Source: Caldifarciminota bacterium (GTDB taxonomy: Bacteria; Hydrothermota; UBA3073). Taken from it: 52,514 bases of DNA. The notes under the pieces were generated by a model that did not search any database, was not told where the DNA came from, and saw only the letters and a list, made by a program, of their open reading frames with translations. Positions within the stretch are counted from its first letter, which is position 1. Each line of letters starts with the position of its first letter. Shown here one piece after another: positions 9,195 to 17,514 of the stretch. The stretch lies in contig JAUWGP010000020.1 of the NCBI GenBank assembly GCA_030606335.1, forward strand, positions 1-52,514, given 5' to 3'. Made by a program: the position numbers and the translations under genes.

Positions 9195-9201
9195 AAATTC
9201 T

Positions 9202-10236
9202 ATGATAGAAGAGATTATCAATCAATATATGGAAATAGACGAAAGAATTACTGAGACAAGTTTCTCTGTAACATCACGAATGGAAAATTCTTTTGCTCTG
9301 TTAAAGAAGCGTATGATAGAATTTAATCTTCTTCCTATATTTACGAAGAGTAGGGATGGAAGAACGATTTTAACACTTCATGAGTGGCATCCTCCAAAGA
9401 AGTCGAATACCTGGATAAATCTTGTCCTATTTATTACTACCGTGTTTACCACGCTTTGGGTAGGAGGAATGCTTGCAAGACCTGATGAATTCACCTTCCC
9501 CGGGGGACTTATTTATGGTATTCCCTTTTCTTTTACACTTCTTGTTATTCTTGGTTCACACGAATTTGGACATTACTTTGCATGTAAAATACGCGGTATA
9601 AATGCAACACTACCCTACTTTATACCTGTTCCACCACCGTCGCCTCTTGGAACATTTGGTGCAGTTATCCGTATCAAATCTCCAATAGATGACAAAAACA
9701 CCCTAATAGAGGTTGGTGCAGCAGGACCTCTTGTAGGACTTATTATTGCCATACCTGCTATGATAATCGGTCTTATTTTAAGTGAAATTGTTCCGATGAG
9801 TTATGTAGAAGAAGGGATTACGCTTAAATTGGGTAATTCAATACTTACCCTCGTTCTTACAAACGTTTTTTTCAAAGAACCAATCGAAGGTGTTTTACTA
9901 TTTCATCCTGTTGCCTGGGCTGCCTGGATAGGAATGTTTGTAACCGCAGTGAATTTGCTTCCAGTCGGTCAACTGGATGGTGGACATATATCATTCGCAA
10001 TGTTCAGCAAAAGGCACAAGATGATCGGATGGATATTCATTGCCATACTTCTGGTGCTTGGAATAGTTTACTGGCCAGGATTTATAGTGTGGGCAGTTCT
10101 TGTAAGTATACTCGGGGTTCGTCATCCCCCACCATTGAATATGGTCGAACCACTGGATAAAAAACACAAGATTATAGGTATAATATCGATTGTGGCATTT
10201 GCAATTACATTTGTCCCTGCACCATTTACTCTTTAG
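9202..10236 (+). CDS. Site-2 protease family (M50) membrane metalloprotease
   Basis: This 344-residue multi-pass membrane protein has the zinc motif HEFGH at 120-124 inside a membrane helix and the second ligand motif [12 protein letters not shown] at 251-262 (Asp259), together defining the M50/S2P fold. Members cut substrate proteins within the membrane, often to release transcription factors or to clear signal peptides. There is no PDZ domain, so it is unlike RseP. About 70 soluble residues precede the first helix. There is no Shine-Dalgarno before the ATG and the promoter's -10 box ends 7 nt upstream, so leaderless translation is likely. The 3' end overlaps rpmE on the other strand by 11 bp. 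Confidence 0.9.
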   Translation: MIEEIINQYMEIDERITETSFSVTSRMENSFALLKKRMIEFNLLPIFTKSRDGRTILTLHEWHPPKKSNTWINLVLFITTVFTTLWVGGMLARPDEFTFPGGLIYGIPFSFTLLVILGSHEFGHYFACKIRGINATLPYFIPVPPPSPLGTFGAVIRIKSPIDDKNTLIEVGAAGPLVGLIIAIPAMIIGLILSEIVPMSYVEEGITLKLGNSILTLVLTNVFFKEPIEGVLLFHPVAWAAWIGMFVTAVNLLPVGQLDGGHISFAMFSKRHKMIGWIFIAILLVLGIVYWPGFIVWAVLVSILGVRHPPPLNMVEPLDKKHKIIGIISIVAFAITFVPAPFTL

Positions 10237-10435
10237 TCTTCTTACCGTATTTACGTTCAAATCTTTCAACCCTGCCAGCGGTGTCTACAAGTTTCTGTTT
10301 TCCAGTGAAGAATGGATGACACTTTGAACAGATTTCAACATGAAGTTCCTTAGAGGTAGATTTGGTCTTCACAGTATTTCCGCAGGCACAGGTTATTGTC
10401 GTCTCGTAGTACTTTGGATGTATTTTTTCCTTCAT
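10226..10435 (-). CDS. rpmE: 50S ribosomal protein L31
   Basis: The 69-residue protein is the full length expected of L31. It has the zinc-binding cysteines Cys16, Cys18, Cys36 and Cys39 (CAC...CSKC), so it is the zinc-containing form. The motif [20 protein letters not shown] is diagnostic. It binds the large subunit near the central protuberance. Its 3' end overlaps the convergent site-2 protease by 11 bp. A consensus promoter lies 72 bp upstream. Confidence 0.97.
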   Translation of the reverse strand: MKEKIHPKYYETTITCACGNTVKTKSTSKELHVEICSKCHPFFTGKQKLVDTAGRVERFERKYGKKTKE

Positions 10436-10506
10436 TGACTTTCCTCCAGATCTATTAGAGAATAAAAAGTAACTTGTTACTATATAAGGATAAAATTCTG
10501 ATGTTT

Positions 10507-10535
10507 ATTATATCATAAAAATTCAAGCCTGTCAA
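10507..10535 (-). promoter_or_regulatory. Consensus sigma-70 promoter for rpmE
   Basis: On the minus strand TTGACA (10535-10530) is followed after 17 bp by TATAAT (10512-10507), with an extended ATGA before the -10. It faces rpmE. Confidence 0.85.
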
Positions 10536-10663
10536 GAAAAAAATTATCAACGGATTGATCGGATATATATTCATCGGATTAAGCAGATTGTCTTTGACAA
10601 CTGCTGATTGAAAGACGACATTTGTTTAATATGCTCGAATTTAAAAGCAATTATATATTTTTA

Positions 10664-10692
10664 TTGACAAAGAGGGAAAGATATGATATAAT
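10664..10692 (+). promoter_or_regulatory. Consensus sigma-70 promoter upstream of uppP
   Basis: TTGACA at 10664-10669 and TATAAT at 10687-10692 are 17 bp apart with an extended ATGA. The transcript toward uppP would carry a leader of about 300 nt made of low-complexity repeats. Confidence 0.75.
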
Positions 10693-10695
10693 GAT

Positions 10696-10998
10696 TGACA
10701 AAATAAAGTAAAAAGTAAAAAGGCAAAAGTAAAAGGTAAAAAGGCAAAAGTAAAAAGTGGAATATTGAATGTTACATGTTTAATGTTATATGTTATATGT
10801 TGAATGTAGGAGCGACTTCCCAGTCGCGATAGAAGAATGTTAAATGTGAAATGTTGAATGGGATAGGAGTTGATTGGTTGAAAAGTTAATTGGTTGATTA
10901 GTTAATTTTGGAATGTTTAATGTGCAATGTTGGATGTTTAATGCCAATTGACTATTTACGAATAACAAATAACCATTAACAATTAACTATTTTTACCC
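10696..10998. repeat. Word-like low-complexity tract with one GCGACT hairpin
   Basis: The tract repeats short words without strict period: AAAGTAAAAAGG, AAGGCAAAAGT, then AATGTTAAATGTTGAATG-like and TTAATTGGTTGATTAG-like words. At 10812-10827 a GCGACT/AGTCGC hairpin with a 4-nt loop interrupts it; related hairpins are at 21582-21624. The same words recur at 41640-41785, partly on the opposite strand. No ORF is supported in 10436-10998. Confidence 0.7.
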
Positions 10999-11769
10999 AT
11001 GGTTTTTTTAAAGGCAATCATACTGGGTATTGTTCAAGGAGCAACAGAGTTTCTACCCATCTCAAGTTCAGGTCACCTTGCAATCATTGGTGGATTCCTT
11101 GGCTTTGAAGAGGGAACACTTATGGCTACTATGATGCATGCTGGCACACTACTTGCGCTTATAGTCTATTTCAGAGATGATTTATTTCGTATAATACTAT
11201 CACCATTTAAAAGGGACTTAGAGCATTTGAAACTTTTAGGATTTTTAATACTGGGATGTATACCCGCTGTAATTTTGGGGCTGTTTTTATTTTCTCACAT
11301 AGAAGCTATATTCGATTCTCCACTGATTATAGGGATCTGTCTTATAGTTACTGCAATAATCCTCTTTGTCTCTGGTTATATGAAAGGCAAAAGACAGAAT
11401 ATAAGATTTATAGATGCAATTTTGATAGGTGTCGGTCAAGCGATTGCGATTTTACCAGGCATCTCAAGGTCAGGTGCAACAATAAGTACTGGAACCTTTT
11501 TGGGTCTCTCAAGAACCGAATCAGCCAGATTCTCTTTCTTACTTGCAGTACCCGCAATTCTTGGCGCAACAGTATTGGAAATTTCCACAGTTAAATGGTG
11601 CTCTATTAGCCTCTCTTTAACCCTTGGTCTGTTCATCTCCTTTATCACAAGTCTGGTTGCTATAAAATTTCTCTTTGTTATTTTAAAAAGGGCAACTTTA
11701 AGACCATTTTCATATTACTGTTTTTCTGTGGGTATTTTATCCATCCTGTTTGGACTACTTTTTTCTTGA
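10999..11769 (+). CDS. uppP: Undecaprenyl-diphosphatase
   Basis: The 256-residue membrane protein begins KAIILGIVQGATEFLPISSSGH, the signature of the BacA/UppP family, and has the second motif PGISRSGATIS at about 154-164. It dephosphorylates undecaprenyl diphosphate to recycle the lipid carrier for peptidoglycan and polysaccharide synthesis. Seven or eight hydrophobic helices fill the rest. The length is in the normal range. No clear ribosome binding site precedes the ATG, and the upstream leader is low-complexity repeat. The stop codon overlaps the -35 box of the next promoter. Confidence 0.95.
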   Translation: MVFLKAIILGIVQGATEFLPISSSGHLAIIGGFLGFEEGTLMATMMHAGTLLALIVYFRDDLFRIILSPFKRDLEHLKLLGFLILGCIPAVILGLFLFSHIEAIFDSPLIIGICLIVTAIILFVSGYMKGKRQNIRFIDAILIGVGQAIAILPGISRSGATISTGTFLGLSRTESARFSFLLAVPAILGATVLEISTVKWCSISLSLTLGLFISFITSLVAIKFLFVILKRATLRPFSYYCFSVGILSILFGLLFS

Positions 11770-11794
11770 CAAGACTTGAATTTTATGATATAAT
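11766..11794 (+). promoter_or_regulatory. Consensus sigma-70 promoter for the iscU-like gene
   Basis: TTGACA at 11766-11771 overlaps the uppP stop codon; TATAAT is at 11789-11794 after 17 bp, with extended ATGA. It serves iscU and probably the following short genes. Confidence 0.85.
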
Positions 11795-11824
11795 AATGAT
11801 AGAAGTGTAATTGGAGAGATAACA

Positions 11825-12229
11825 ATGCAATATACTGATACTTTATTAGAACATTTCAGACATCCTAAAAATGTGGGTATCATCGAAAATCCCGATGGAG
11901 TTGGCAGGGTGACATCACCTATTTGCGGCGATATTATGGAATTATATATAAAAGTAAAGGATGGAAGGATAATAGATACAAAATTTCATACTTTTGGTTG
12001 TGCTGCTGCAATTGCCTCATCTTCTGTACTTACTGAGATGATTAAGGGTAAGACTCTTGATGAGGCTCTAAAGATGACTAATAAAAGGATAGCAGATGCG
12101 CTTGGTGGACTTCCAGAAGAAAAGGTTCATTGTTCCGTTCTTGCTGAAGATGGTGTAAAGAAAGCAATCGAGGACTACAAAATAAGACAAAAAACAGGAG
12201 ACCGAAGACCACAGACTAAAAAGGCTTGA
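11825..12229 (+). CDS. iscU: Iron-sulfur cluster scaffold protein (IscU/NifU N-terminal type)
   Basis: The protein has the three conserved scaffold cysteines Cys34 (ICGD, followed by Asp36), Cys59 (FGCAAA) and Cys103 (VHCSVL) in the NifU/IscU order. It would assemble [2Fe-2S]/[4Fe-4S] clusters from sulfur delivered by a cysteine desulfurase; the likely partner in this window is at 43852-45000, not adjacent. GGAGAG precedes the ATG. The length (134) equals a free-standing scaffold plus a short charged tail (KTGDRRPQTKKA) which may be a recent extension. Fused NifU C-terminal domains are absent. Confidence 0.92.
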   Translation: MQYTDTLLEHFRHPKNVGIIENPDGVGRVTSPICGDIMELYIKVKDGRIIDTKFHTFGCAAAIASSSVLTEMIKGKTLDEALKMTNKRIADALGGLPEEKVHCSVLAEDGVKKAIEDYKIRQKTGDRRPQTKKA

Positions 12230-12259
12230 ATTTTGAAATGATTATGTTTAACTTGGTGT

Positions 12260-12532
12260 ATGATTCGTGCGTATATACATATATCTGGATTTGTTCAAGG
12301 AGTATGTTACAGGTGGTTTGCACAAAATAATGCAAGGTCTCTTGGTCTTACAGGCTATGTAAAGAATCTTTTTGATGGGGGAGTAGAGATAGTAGTTGAG
12401 GCCGAAAGAAGTCTAATTGAAGAGTACATTAAACAACTGAAAGTTGGCCCAATAGAGGCAGATGTAAAAGATTTAAAGATTGAATGGCAGGAGTGTACAG
12501 GAGAATTCAGTGAATTTGGTGTAAACTATTGA
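12260..12532 (+). CDS. acyP: Acylphosphatase
   Basis: The 90-residue protein matches the acylphosphatase fold in length. It contains the phosphate-binding loop GFVQGVCYRWF with catalytic Arg18 and the conserved GYVKN with catalytic Asn36. It hydrolyses carboxyl-phosphate bonds of small acyl phosphates. It is 30 bp after the scaffold gene, same strand. Confidence 0.93.
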   Translation: MIRAYIHISGFVQGVCYRWFAQNNARSLGLTGYVKNLFDGGVEIVVEAERSLIEEYIKQLKVGPIEADVKDLKIEWQECTGEFSEFGVNY

Positions 12533-12611
12533 GAATTTACAGGTCAGATATGGACGAATGTTTAGATAAGGAAGTGAAGTTTCGGTAAAGTTATAATTAG
12601 GTAAATAGATT

Positions 12612-12983
12612 ATGAAAAGACTGTATCGTTCAAAAAAAGATAGACTTATCGGAGGAGTTTGTGGAGGTATAGGTGAATACTTCAATGTTGATTCCGTATT
12701 GATAAGAGTTTTGTTGCTTCTATTTACATTTTTAGGTGGGGCTGGTGTACTTGCCTATATCATTGCATGGATAGTAATTCCCTCTCAGGAGGATGTAAAA
12801 AAAGGCAGGGGTAAGGAAGAAGTAACAGAAGAAAATGATAGGGGTGCATTTTGGGGAGGAGTTGTATTAGTAGTAATAGGTTTAATACTTATCTTATTTA
12901 CTCTCAGGACATTTTGGGTTAAAATCATGCCTTTGGTATTGATAGCTATAGGGATAATCCTTATATTTAAGTATAAAAGATAG
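12612..12983 (+). CDS. PspC-domain membrane protein
   Basis: Residues 1-60 form a PspC domain (KRLYRSKKDRLIGGVCGGIG...FNVDSVLIRVLLLL...IAWIVIP) with one membrane helix. A charged linker follows, then two further hydrophobic segments at about 80-97 and 105-120 resembling a LiaI/LiaF-type transmembrane region. Such proteins act in envelope-stress sensing at the inner membrane. No pspA or regulator is adjacent, so its role here is inferred. Confidence 0.85.
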   Translation: MKRLYRSKKDRLIGGVCGGIGEYFNVDSVLIRVLLLLFTFLGGAGVLAYIIAWIVIPSQEDVKKGRGKEEVTEENDRGAFWGGVVLVVIGLILILFTLRTFWVKIMPLVLIAIGIILIFKYKR

Positions 12984-13036
12984 ATATATAGTACTATAAA
13001 TTTTACTTTCTTTTAAAAAAGTCTCAGGGGGTATCA

Positions 13037-13786
13037 ATGTCAGGTCATTCAAAATGGGCAACGATAAGAAGAAAGAAAGCAAAGATTGACACCCAGAGAG
13101 GAAAGGTGTTTACTCGTCTCATCAGAGAGATAACGGTTTCAGCAAGAGAAGGTGGAGGAAATCCAGAGACTAACTCCAGACTGCGATCGGCTATGGAAAC
13201 AGCTAAGGCTCAGAATATGCCTCATGATAATATAAAGAAGGCTATAATGAGAGGAACAGGAGAACTTGAGGGTATACATTATGAAGAGGTGAGTTACGAA
13301 GGGTACGGACCTTCTGGAGTTGCCATTCTTGTAGAGGCTGTCACAGATAACAAAAATCGTACAACTAGTGAAATCCGTCATATTTTTTCACACCATGGTG
13401 GCAATCTTGGTGAAAATGGGTGTGTCTCATGGATGTTTAAGGAAAGTGGAGTTATCTATGTGGATAAAGATAAAGTTGATGAAGATAGGCTTCTCACAAT
13501 AGCTCTTGATGCAGGAGCTGAGGATGTAGTTATAGAAGATGATTCCTATCAGATAATAGCTATCCCAAAGGATTTTGAACAAGTGAAGTCCAAACTTAAA
13601 AATGAAAACATAGAAATTGGTTCTGCTGAATTAACCAAGACTCCACAATCAACTGTAAAGGTGGGCACAAAGGATGCAGGGCATATACTTAAACTTATGG
13701 ATGAACTCGAAGAGCATAATGATGTTCAAAATGTCCATGCAAATTTTGATATACCCGATGAAGTCCTGAAGGAGTACAGCGTCTGA
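13037..13786 (+). CDS. yebC: YebC/PmpR family protein (TACO1-like)
   Basis: MSGHSKWATIRRKKAKIDTQRGKVFTRL is the hallmark N-terminus, and ENGCVSWMF is the conserved central motif. The length of 249 is typical. The family was long annotated as transcription regulators; recent work on relatives implicates it in translation of difficult (polyproline) sequences. CAGGGGG lies 7 nt before the ATG. It heads a group with ruvC, ruvA and ruvB, an arrangement common in many bacteria. Confidence 0.95.
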   Translation: MSGHSKWATIRRKKAKIDTQRGKVFTRLIREITVSAREGGGNPETNSRLRSAMETAKAQNMPHDNIKKAIMRGTGELEGIHYEEVSYEGYGPSGVAILVEAVTDNKNRTTSEIRHIFSHHGGNLGENGCVSWMFKESGVIYVDKDKVDEDRLLTIALDAGAEDVVIEDDSYQIIAIPKDFEQVKSKLKNENIEIGSAELTKTPQSTVKVGTKDAGHILKLMDELEEHNDVQNVHANFDIPDEVLKEYSV

Positions 13787-13900
13787 TATCACTTCTAATG
13801 GATATCTGAGGCTCTCAATATAACTCTATAGGTTTCACAAGGTATAAGATAATTTTCCACTTGTACATAAGCTGTGTTTTTGAGATATTAATTTACAATT

Positions 13901-14356
13901 ATGCGGATACTGGGTATAGATTGTGGTTTATCTGAGACTGGCTATGCTGTTTTATCTGATGGTAATATTATCTCAACTGGTATTATACGAACAGATAAGA
14001 GGGAGAGTCTTGCAGATAGAATAAACGTAATATACATGGGAATCAAGAATGTTGTGAGAAGAGAAAGACCTGAAATTAGTGTTATAGAAAGTCTTTATTC
14101 TGGTAAAAATCTTAAAACTCTTATATCTCTTTCCCATGCGAGAGGTTCCATTTTACTTGCAACCCATAATACGCACATATATGAGATCTCTCCGGCTGAG
14201 GTGAAAAAGACAATAACTGGTAACGGAAGGGCATCTAAACAGCAAGTAAGATATATGATTGAAAAGCTGCTAAACACACAAAGAGGATTGTCAGAACATA
14301 TAATAGATGCCTGCGCTTGTGCACTATGTGGTGAATGGAAAATAGCTGAGGAATAA
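13901..14356 (+). CDS. ruvC: Holliday junction endodeoxyribonuclease RuvC
   Basis: The RNase H-like nuclease has catalytic Asp7 (GIDCGL), Glu63 (VIESL), His133 and Asp136 (EHIIDAC), matching the D-E-H-D form of RuvC. It resolves four-way junctions in partnership with RuvAB. At 151 residues it is slightly short but complete, ending after the last catalytic helix. It sits upstream of ruvA and ruvB on the same strand. Confidence 0.95.
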   Translation: MRILGIDCGLSETGYAVLSDGNIISTGIIRTDKRESLADRINVIYMGIKNVVRRERPEISVIESLYSGKNLKTLISLSHARGSILLATHNTHIYEISPAEVKKTITGNGRASKQQVRYMIEKLLNTQRGLSEHIIDACACALCGEWKIAEE

Positions 14357-14406
14357 GTTAGTAAATAAATGTGTATTTAATGAGTTTAATATCAAACGGA
14401 GGATGT

Positions 14407-14694
14407 ATGGGAATATTCAAGAAGAATAGATTCAGGAAAAATAAGAAAGGGGGCACGAATGAAGAGCAGGATGTTTTTAGAAAATATACAAAGGAGTTAC
14501 CTGAAAGTTTTATAGGTATATGCCCCTTCTGTGGAAGTGCAGTTACATTTGAAACAGAGGAGAGCATAGAAAAATTGACTATAACATGTAAGTCCTGTAA
14601 AAGAGTTATCTTTTATCTTGATAAGGTTCATACCCCTCCTTATGAAAGAAACATTAGTGACTTGCAGGGGTTGAGTAAATTGGACTTTGATTAA
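14407..14694 (+). CDS. Small zinc-ribbon protein of unknown function
   Basis: I place the start at 14407 because CGGAGG ends 4 nt before that ATG; in-frame ATGs further upstream lack a ribosome binding site. The 95-residue product has a basic N-terminus (MGIFKKNRFRKNKKGG), then a four-cysteine zinc ribbon CPFC...CKSC spaced by about 20 residues. It may bind nucleic acid or protein. Its place between ruvC and ruvA suggests co-expression with junction-processing genes, but no function is known to me. Confidence 0.75.
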   Translation: MGIFKKNRFRKNKKGGTNEEQDVFRKYTKELPESFIGICPFCGSAVTFETEESIEKLTITCKSCKRVIFYLDKVHTPPYERNISDLQGLSKLDFD

Positions 14695-14721
14695 ATTGAG
14701 GTAATTTTTTATAAGTAAATA

Positions 14722-15267
14722 ATGTTTATAAGTCACATAGAAGGTGAGATTATTGAGTCTGAACCAACAAGAGTCGTAATAGATTCAGGGGGTATTGGAT
14801 ATGAGATTAAAATACCTATTTCCACTTTTAAAAAGATTGAGGTGGGAAGGGTGCGGCTTTTTATAACTATGATGATTAAAAATGAGGTGATAGAACTTTT
14901 CGGATTCTATACAAAAGATGAGCGTAGATACTTTGAATCACTCCTGAAGGTAAGAGGAATTGGTGGGGAAACAGCATTGAGAATACTTTCGAGCATAAGG
15001 TTTGATGAGTTTAAAGGGATTTTAGAAAGAGGAGATGTCGAGTTATTAGCAAGTGTTAAGGGTATTGGGAGGAAAAGGGGAGAAACGATTATTTTTGAGA
15101 TGAAGGGATTGTTTGTTGAAGATGTGGTTTCCGACGAGGCTTTATCTGCTCTTGTTTCATTAGGATTTACAAGGAATGAGGCTATGAAGGCGCTTTCAAG
15201 AGTCAGCAAGTCAATACCTCAGGATGATATAGAAGCACTTATAAAAGAAGCATTGAGAAACGCTTAA
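14722..15267 (+). CDS. ruvA: Holliday junction branch migration protein RuvA
   Basis: The 181-residue protein starts [12 protein letters not shown], the RuvA OB-fold, followed by tandem helix-hairpin-helix motifs ([16 protein letters not shown] at about 75-90 and [16 protein letters not shown] at about 110-125) and a small C-terminal domain ([16 protein letters not shown]) that binds RuvB. It tetramerises on four-way junctions. The gene ends 11 bp before ruvB. Length is slightly below the usual 190-200. Confidence 0.95.
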   Translation: MFISHIEGEIIESEPTRVVIDSGGIGYEIKIPISTFKKIEVGRVRLFITMMIKNEVIELFGFYTKDERRYFESLLKVRGIGGETALRILSSIRFDEFKGILERGDVELLASVKGIGRKRGETIIFEMKGLFVEDVVSDEALSALVSLGFTRNEAMKALSRVSKSIPQDDIEALIKEALRNA

Positions 15268-15278
15268 TCAAAGAGTTT

Positions 15279-16301
15279 ATGAAGAAAGAGGATGTAACAA
15301 CACCTTTTCCTATAGAGGAAGAGAAAGATACAGAAAGGGCTCTCAGGCCAAAGGCATTCAGTGATTTTGTCGGGCAAGACAAGCTTAAAGAGAACTTGAA
15401 GGTTTTTATTGAAGCGACGAAACGCAGAGGAGAATCATTAGACCATATACTATTTTATGGACCACCCGGACTGGGCAAGACGACCCTTGCCAATATTGTC
15501 TCAAAGGAATTAGGGGTTAATATAATCTCCACATCGGGTCCCATACTTGAGAGACCAGCTGATCTCGCTGGTATCCTTACTAAATTAAAGAATAATGACA
15601 TTTTATTCATTGATGAGATGCATAGACTTGGAAAGGTGATTGAGGAGTATCTCTATCCTGCAATGGAGGATTTCTCTCTTGATATTCTCTTAGATTCCGG
15701 ACCAAACGCAAGGTGTCTTAAATTAAAACTATCGCCGTTTACACTTGTTGGGGCTACAACAAGGAGTGGACTTCTCTCATCACCTCTTCGCTCAAGATTT
15801 GATTTGAGGTTCAGACTCGATTTTTATCTTCCAGAGGAACTATTACTTATAGTAAAGCGTTCTGCATCCCTACTTGGAATAGAGATAACTGATGAGGCGA
15901 GTTTAGAGATAGCCAGAAGAGCCAGGGGAACACCACGAATTGCAAACAGGTTATTAAAGAGAGTAAGAGATTATGCAGAGGTAAAAGGGGAAGGAAAGAT
16001 AACAGACGCCATAACAGAATTTGCACTATCCATGCTCGATGTTGATAGTTCTGGATTGGATGAGATGGACAAGAAGATACTAATGACAATAATGGAAAAA
16101 TATAGTGGTGGACCCGTGGGACTATCAACTCTTGCAGCATCGATAGGAGAAGAAGAGGATACCATATCAGAGGTTTTTGAACCTTTTCTTCTCCAGAAAG
16201 GATTTATAAAACGCACACCAAGGGGCAGAGAAGCGACTTTGCTTGCCTATCAACATTTTGGAATTACAAAAAGAGGACTTTGGGGTCAGGCTGAAAAATA
16301 G
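15279..16301 (+). CDS. ruvB: Holliday junction DNA helicase RuvB
   Basis: The AAA+ motor has the Walker A box GPPGLGKTT at 61-69, Walker B with DEMH at 112-115, sensor [17 protein letters not shown], and a C-terminal winged helix ending [16 protein letters not shown]. The canonical Walker B is DEIH; Met for Ile is conservative. It pumps DNA through the RuvA-bound junction. The last codons (WGQAEK and stop) lie within a 28-nt sequence that is repeated in inverted orientation 112 bp downstream. Confidence 0.97.
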   Translation: MKKEDVTTPFPIEEEKDTERALRPKAFSDFVGQDKLKENLKVFIEATKRRGESLDHILFYGPPGLGKTTLANIVSKELGVNIISTSGPILERPADLAGILTKLKNNDILFIDEMHRLGKVIEEYLYPAMEDFSLDILLDSGPNARCLKLKLSPFTLVGATTRSGLLSSPLRSRFDLRFRLDFYLPEELLLIVKRSASLLGIEITDEASLEIARRARGTPRIANRLLKRVRDYAEVKGEGKITDAITEFALSMLDVDSSGLDEMDKKILMTIMEKYSGGPVGLSTLAASIGEEEDTISEVFEPFLLQKGFIKRTPRGREATLLAYQHFGITKRGLWGQAEK

Positions 16302-16449
16302 AAATAACTAAATTTCTAACTTTTATTACATAAGTTGCAATTTTTACTCTTCAAGATATTCTATCTTCAGTTTTCTCGCCATCGACAAATATTAATCAGT
16401 TTTATCTTCAATTCCCTCAAAAGTTATTTCTATTTTCCAGCCTGACCCC
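16282..16449. repeat. Inverted duplication of the ruvB 3' end
   Basis: GGGGTCAGGCTGAAAAATAG continues to 16309 and reappears as its reverse complement at 16422-16449, 27 of 28 bases matching. The two arms are separated by 112 bp without coding signal. The transcript could fold into a large hairpin just after ruvB, so it may act in termination, or it may be a scar at the edge of the integron-like island. Confidence 0.85.
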
Positions 16450-16459
16450 GGTTTGTAAT

Positions 16460-16743
16460 TTAGCCTATCGACGTTTTGCGGATAAAAGAAGTTGCCGAAG
16501 GCAATTTGGGCGAATAAAGTGAGCCTTTAATATGTGTTTACGAACCAACTGTTTCGCACAGGGATTATCTGCAATTCAGATACCAGTCCATGGGTCAAAG
16601 CTGCTAAATCCCAAAATCTACGGTCTGATACCTGAATTGTAGAAGCCCAGTCTGTTATTTGTGCAAAGAAAACGATTTTTTTATAAAAATCGTTATAGGG
16701 AACATTTTTTTCTTGACAAATTGCCTTTAATATGTGTTATACG
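16460..16743 (-). other. Terminal attC-like site interrupted by a 184-bp hairpin segment
   Basis: The part 16471-16538 aligns with the attC-like site at 17507-17591: both have GGATAAAAGAAGTT, then a small hairpin (here TTGCC/GGCAA), then AATTTGG. The 16-nt sequence GCCTTTAATATGTGTT occurs at 16523-16538 and again at 16723-16738, exactly 200 bp apart, with GTTATACG (the core) at 16736-16743. The segment between the copies holds a long imperfect hairpin (arms 16569-16589 and 16622-16642, 17 of 21 matching) and a perfect hairpin at 16671-16694. This could be an insertion with target duplication, or a gene-less cassette. Confidence 0.45.
16671..16694. repeat. Perfect 10-bp AT-rich hairpin
   Basis: AACGATTTTT and AAAAATCGTT flank the loop TTAT. 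Read on the minus strand it follows the flavin-reductase gene by about 75 nt and is followed by TTCTTTG, so it may help terminate that transcript, though the U-run is weak. Confidence 0.5.
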
Positions 16744-17514
16744 ATGTGCCATTAAATTTTGATAGATTATTGTATTTGCTTTTTCCAAAATCTATTAGCC
16801 ATAAATCTGAATAAAAATTTTGGCATAATAAAGTCCTTATATAGTTTTCGCTGCGTTTCTTCTTTTATTTTTCCATTTTCGATAACTTCTTTGCCAGCCA
16901 AATAACAATTTTTAAGATATGCTTTAAATAATGGAGCACCCGATTTTAATACTTCCGATGATGGTCGATAAATTTTTCCAATTATTTCTGCGCCATGGGC
17001 TCGAGCATTCTGTTTAAAACATAAATCAAGTGCTTGAAAATGTTCAATCTCTGGAAAACCACACACAGAAATGATTACCCATTTTGCTTTTTTCTTTTTA
17101 TTTCTTCTCGGATGTGTTGTAAGTTCTTTGTCTTTTATTAAAAATGGTTCCAGCAAAGGCAATGTCTTTTCTATCATGATTTTCATATAACTCGTCATGT
17201 TGAAGTGATAAAGTGGGGTTGCGTAAATTATTATGTCTGCCTCCTCCAGTTTTTTTAATATTTCTGGCATATCATCATTTTGAAAAACACATTTTCCAGG
17301 AGTTTTAGTCCAACATCCAAAGCAGCCCCTGCATTGATTTATTTTTTTGTCGTTTAGATAAATTTTTTCAAAATCTCCACCCGCATCTTTGATTCCTTCC
17401 AAAAATTTATTGAGCACCATATCCGTTGCTCCATTATTTTTTCTTGGACTTGAATTAAAAGCCAAACCTTTCATAGTTGTTTATAGATAAAAATTTAATG
17501 GCATTTCGTATAAC
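16736..17514 (-). mobile_element. Cassette 2: flavin reductase gene bounded by GTTATACG / CGTATAAC
   Basis: On the minus strand the segment opens with GTTATACG (17514-17507) and closes with its perfect complement CGTATAAC (16743-16736). The complementarity extends inward to about 25 bp (GCCATTAAATTTT against AAAATTTAATGGC). The single gene starts 32 nt after the left core and ends 24 nt before the right core, typical cassette packing with almost no spare DNA. Confidence 0.6.
16767..17474 (-). CDS. NADPH-dependent FMN reductase / flavodoxin-fold iron-sulfur-type flavoprotein
   Basis: The N-terminus MKGLAFNSSPRKNNGATDMVL is the FMN-phosphate loop of the flavodoxin-like reductase family. It is followed by the cysteine cluster CRGCFGCWTKTPGKC, as in Isf-like flavoproteins, and DADIII-type and ATPLYHFNMTSYMK segments that cradle the flavin. 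A basic stretch RRNKKKKAK and an aromatic C-terminus (FRFMANRFWKK) follow. It probably reduces flavins or quinones in the cytoplasm. No ribosome binding site precedes the ATG, as often in cassettes. It is the only gene in its cassette. Confidence 0.82.
   Translation of the reverse strand: MKGLAFNSSPRKNNGATDMVLNKFLEGIKDAGGDFEKIYLNDKKINQCRGCFGCWTKTPGKCVFQNDDMPEILKKLEEADIIIYATPLYHFNMTSYMKIMIEKTLPLLEPFLIKDKELTTHPRRNKKKKAKWVIISVCGFPEIEHFQALDLCFKQNARAHGAEIIGKIYRPSSEVLKSGAPLFKAYLKNCYLAGKEVIENGKIKEETQRKLYKDFIMPKFLFRFMANRFWKKQIQ

Noticed and set aside
16713-16743. TTGACA followed by TTATAC as a plus-strand promoter
   Set aside because: The -10 position at 17 bp reads GTTATA, a poor match; the sequence is better explained as the cassette core.
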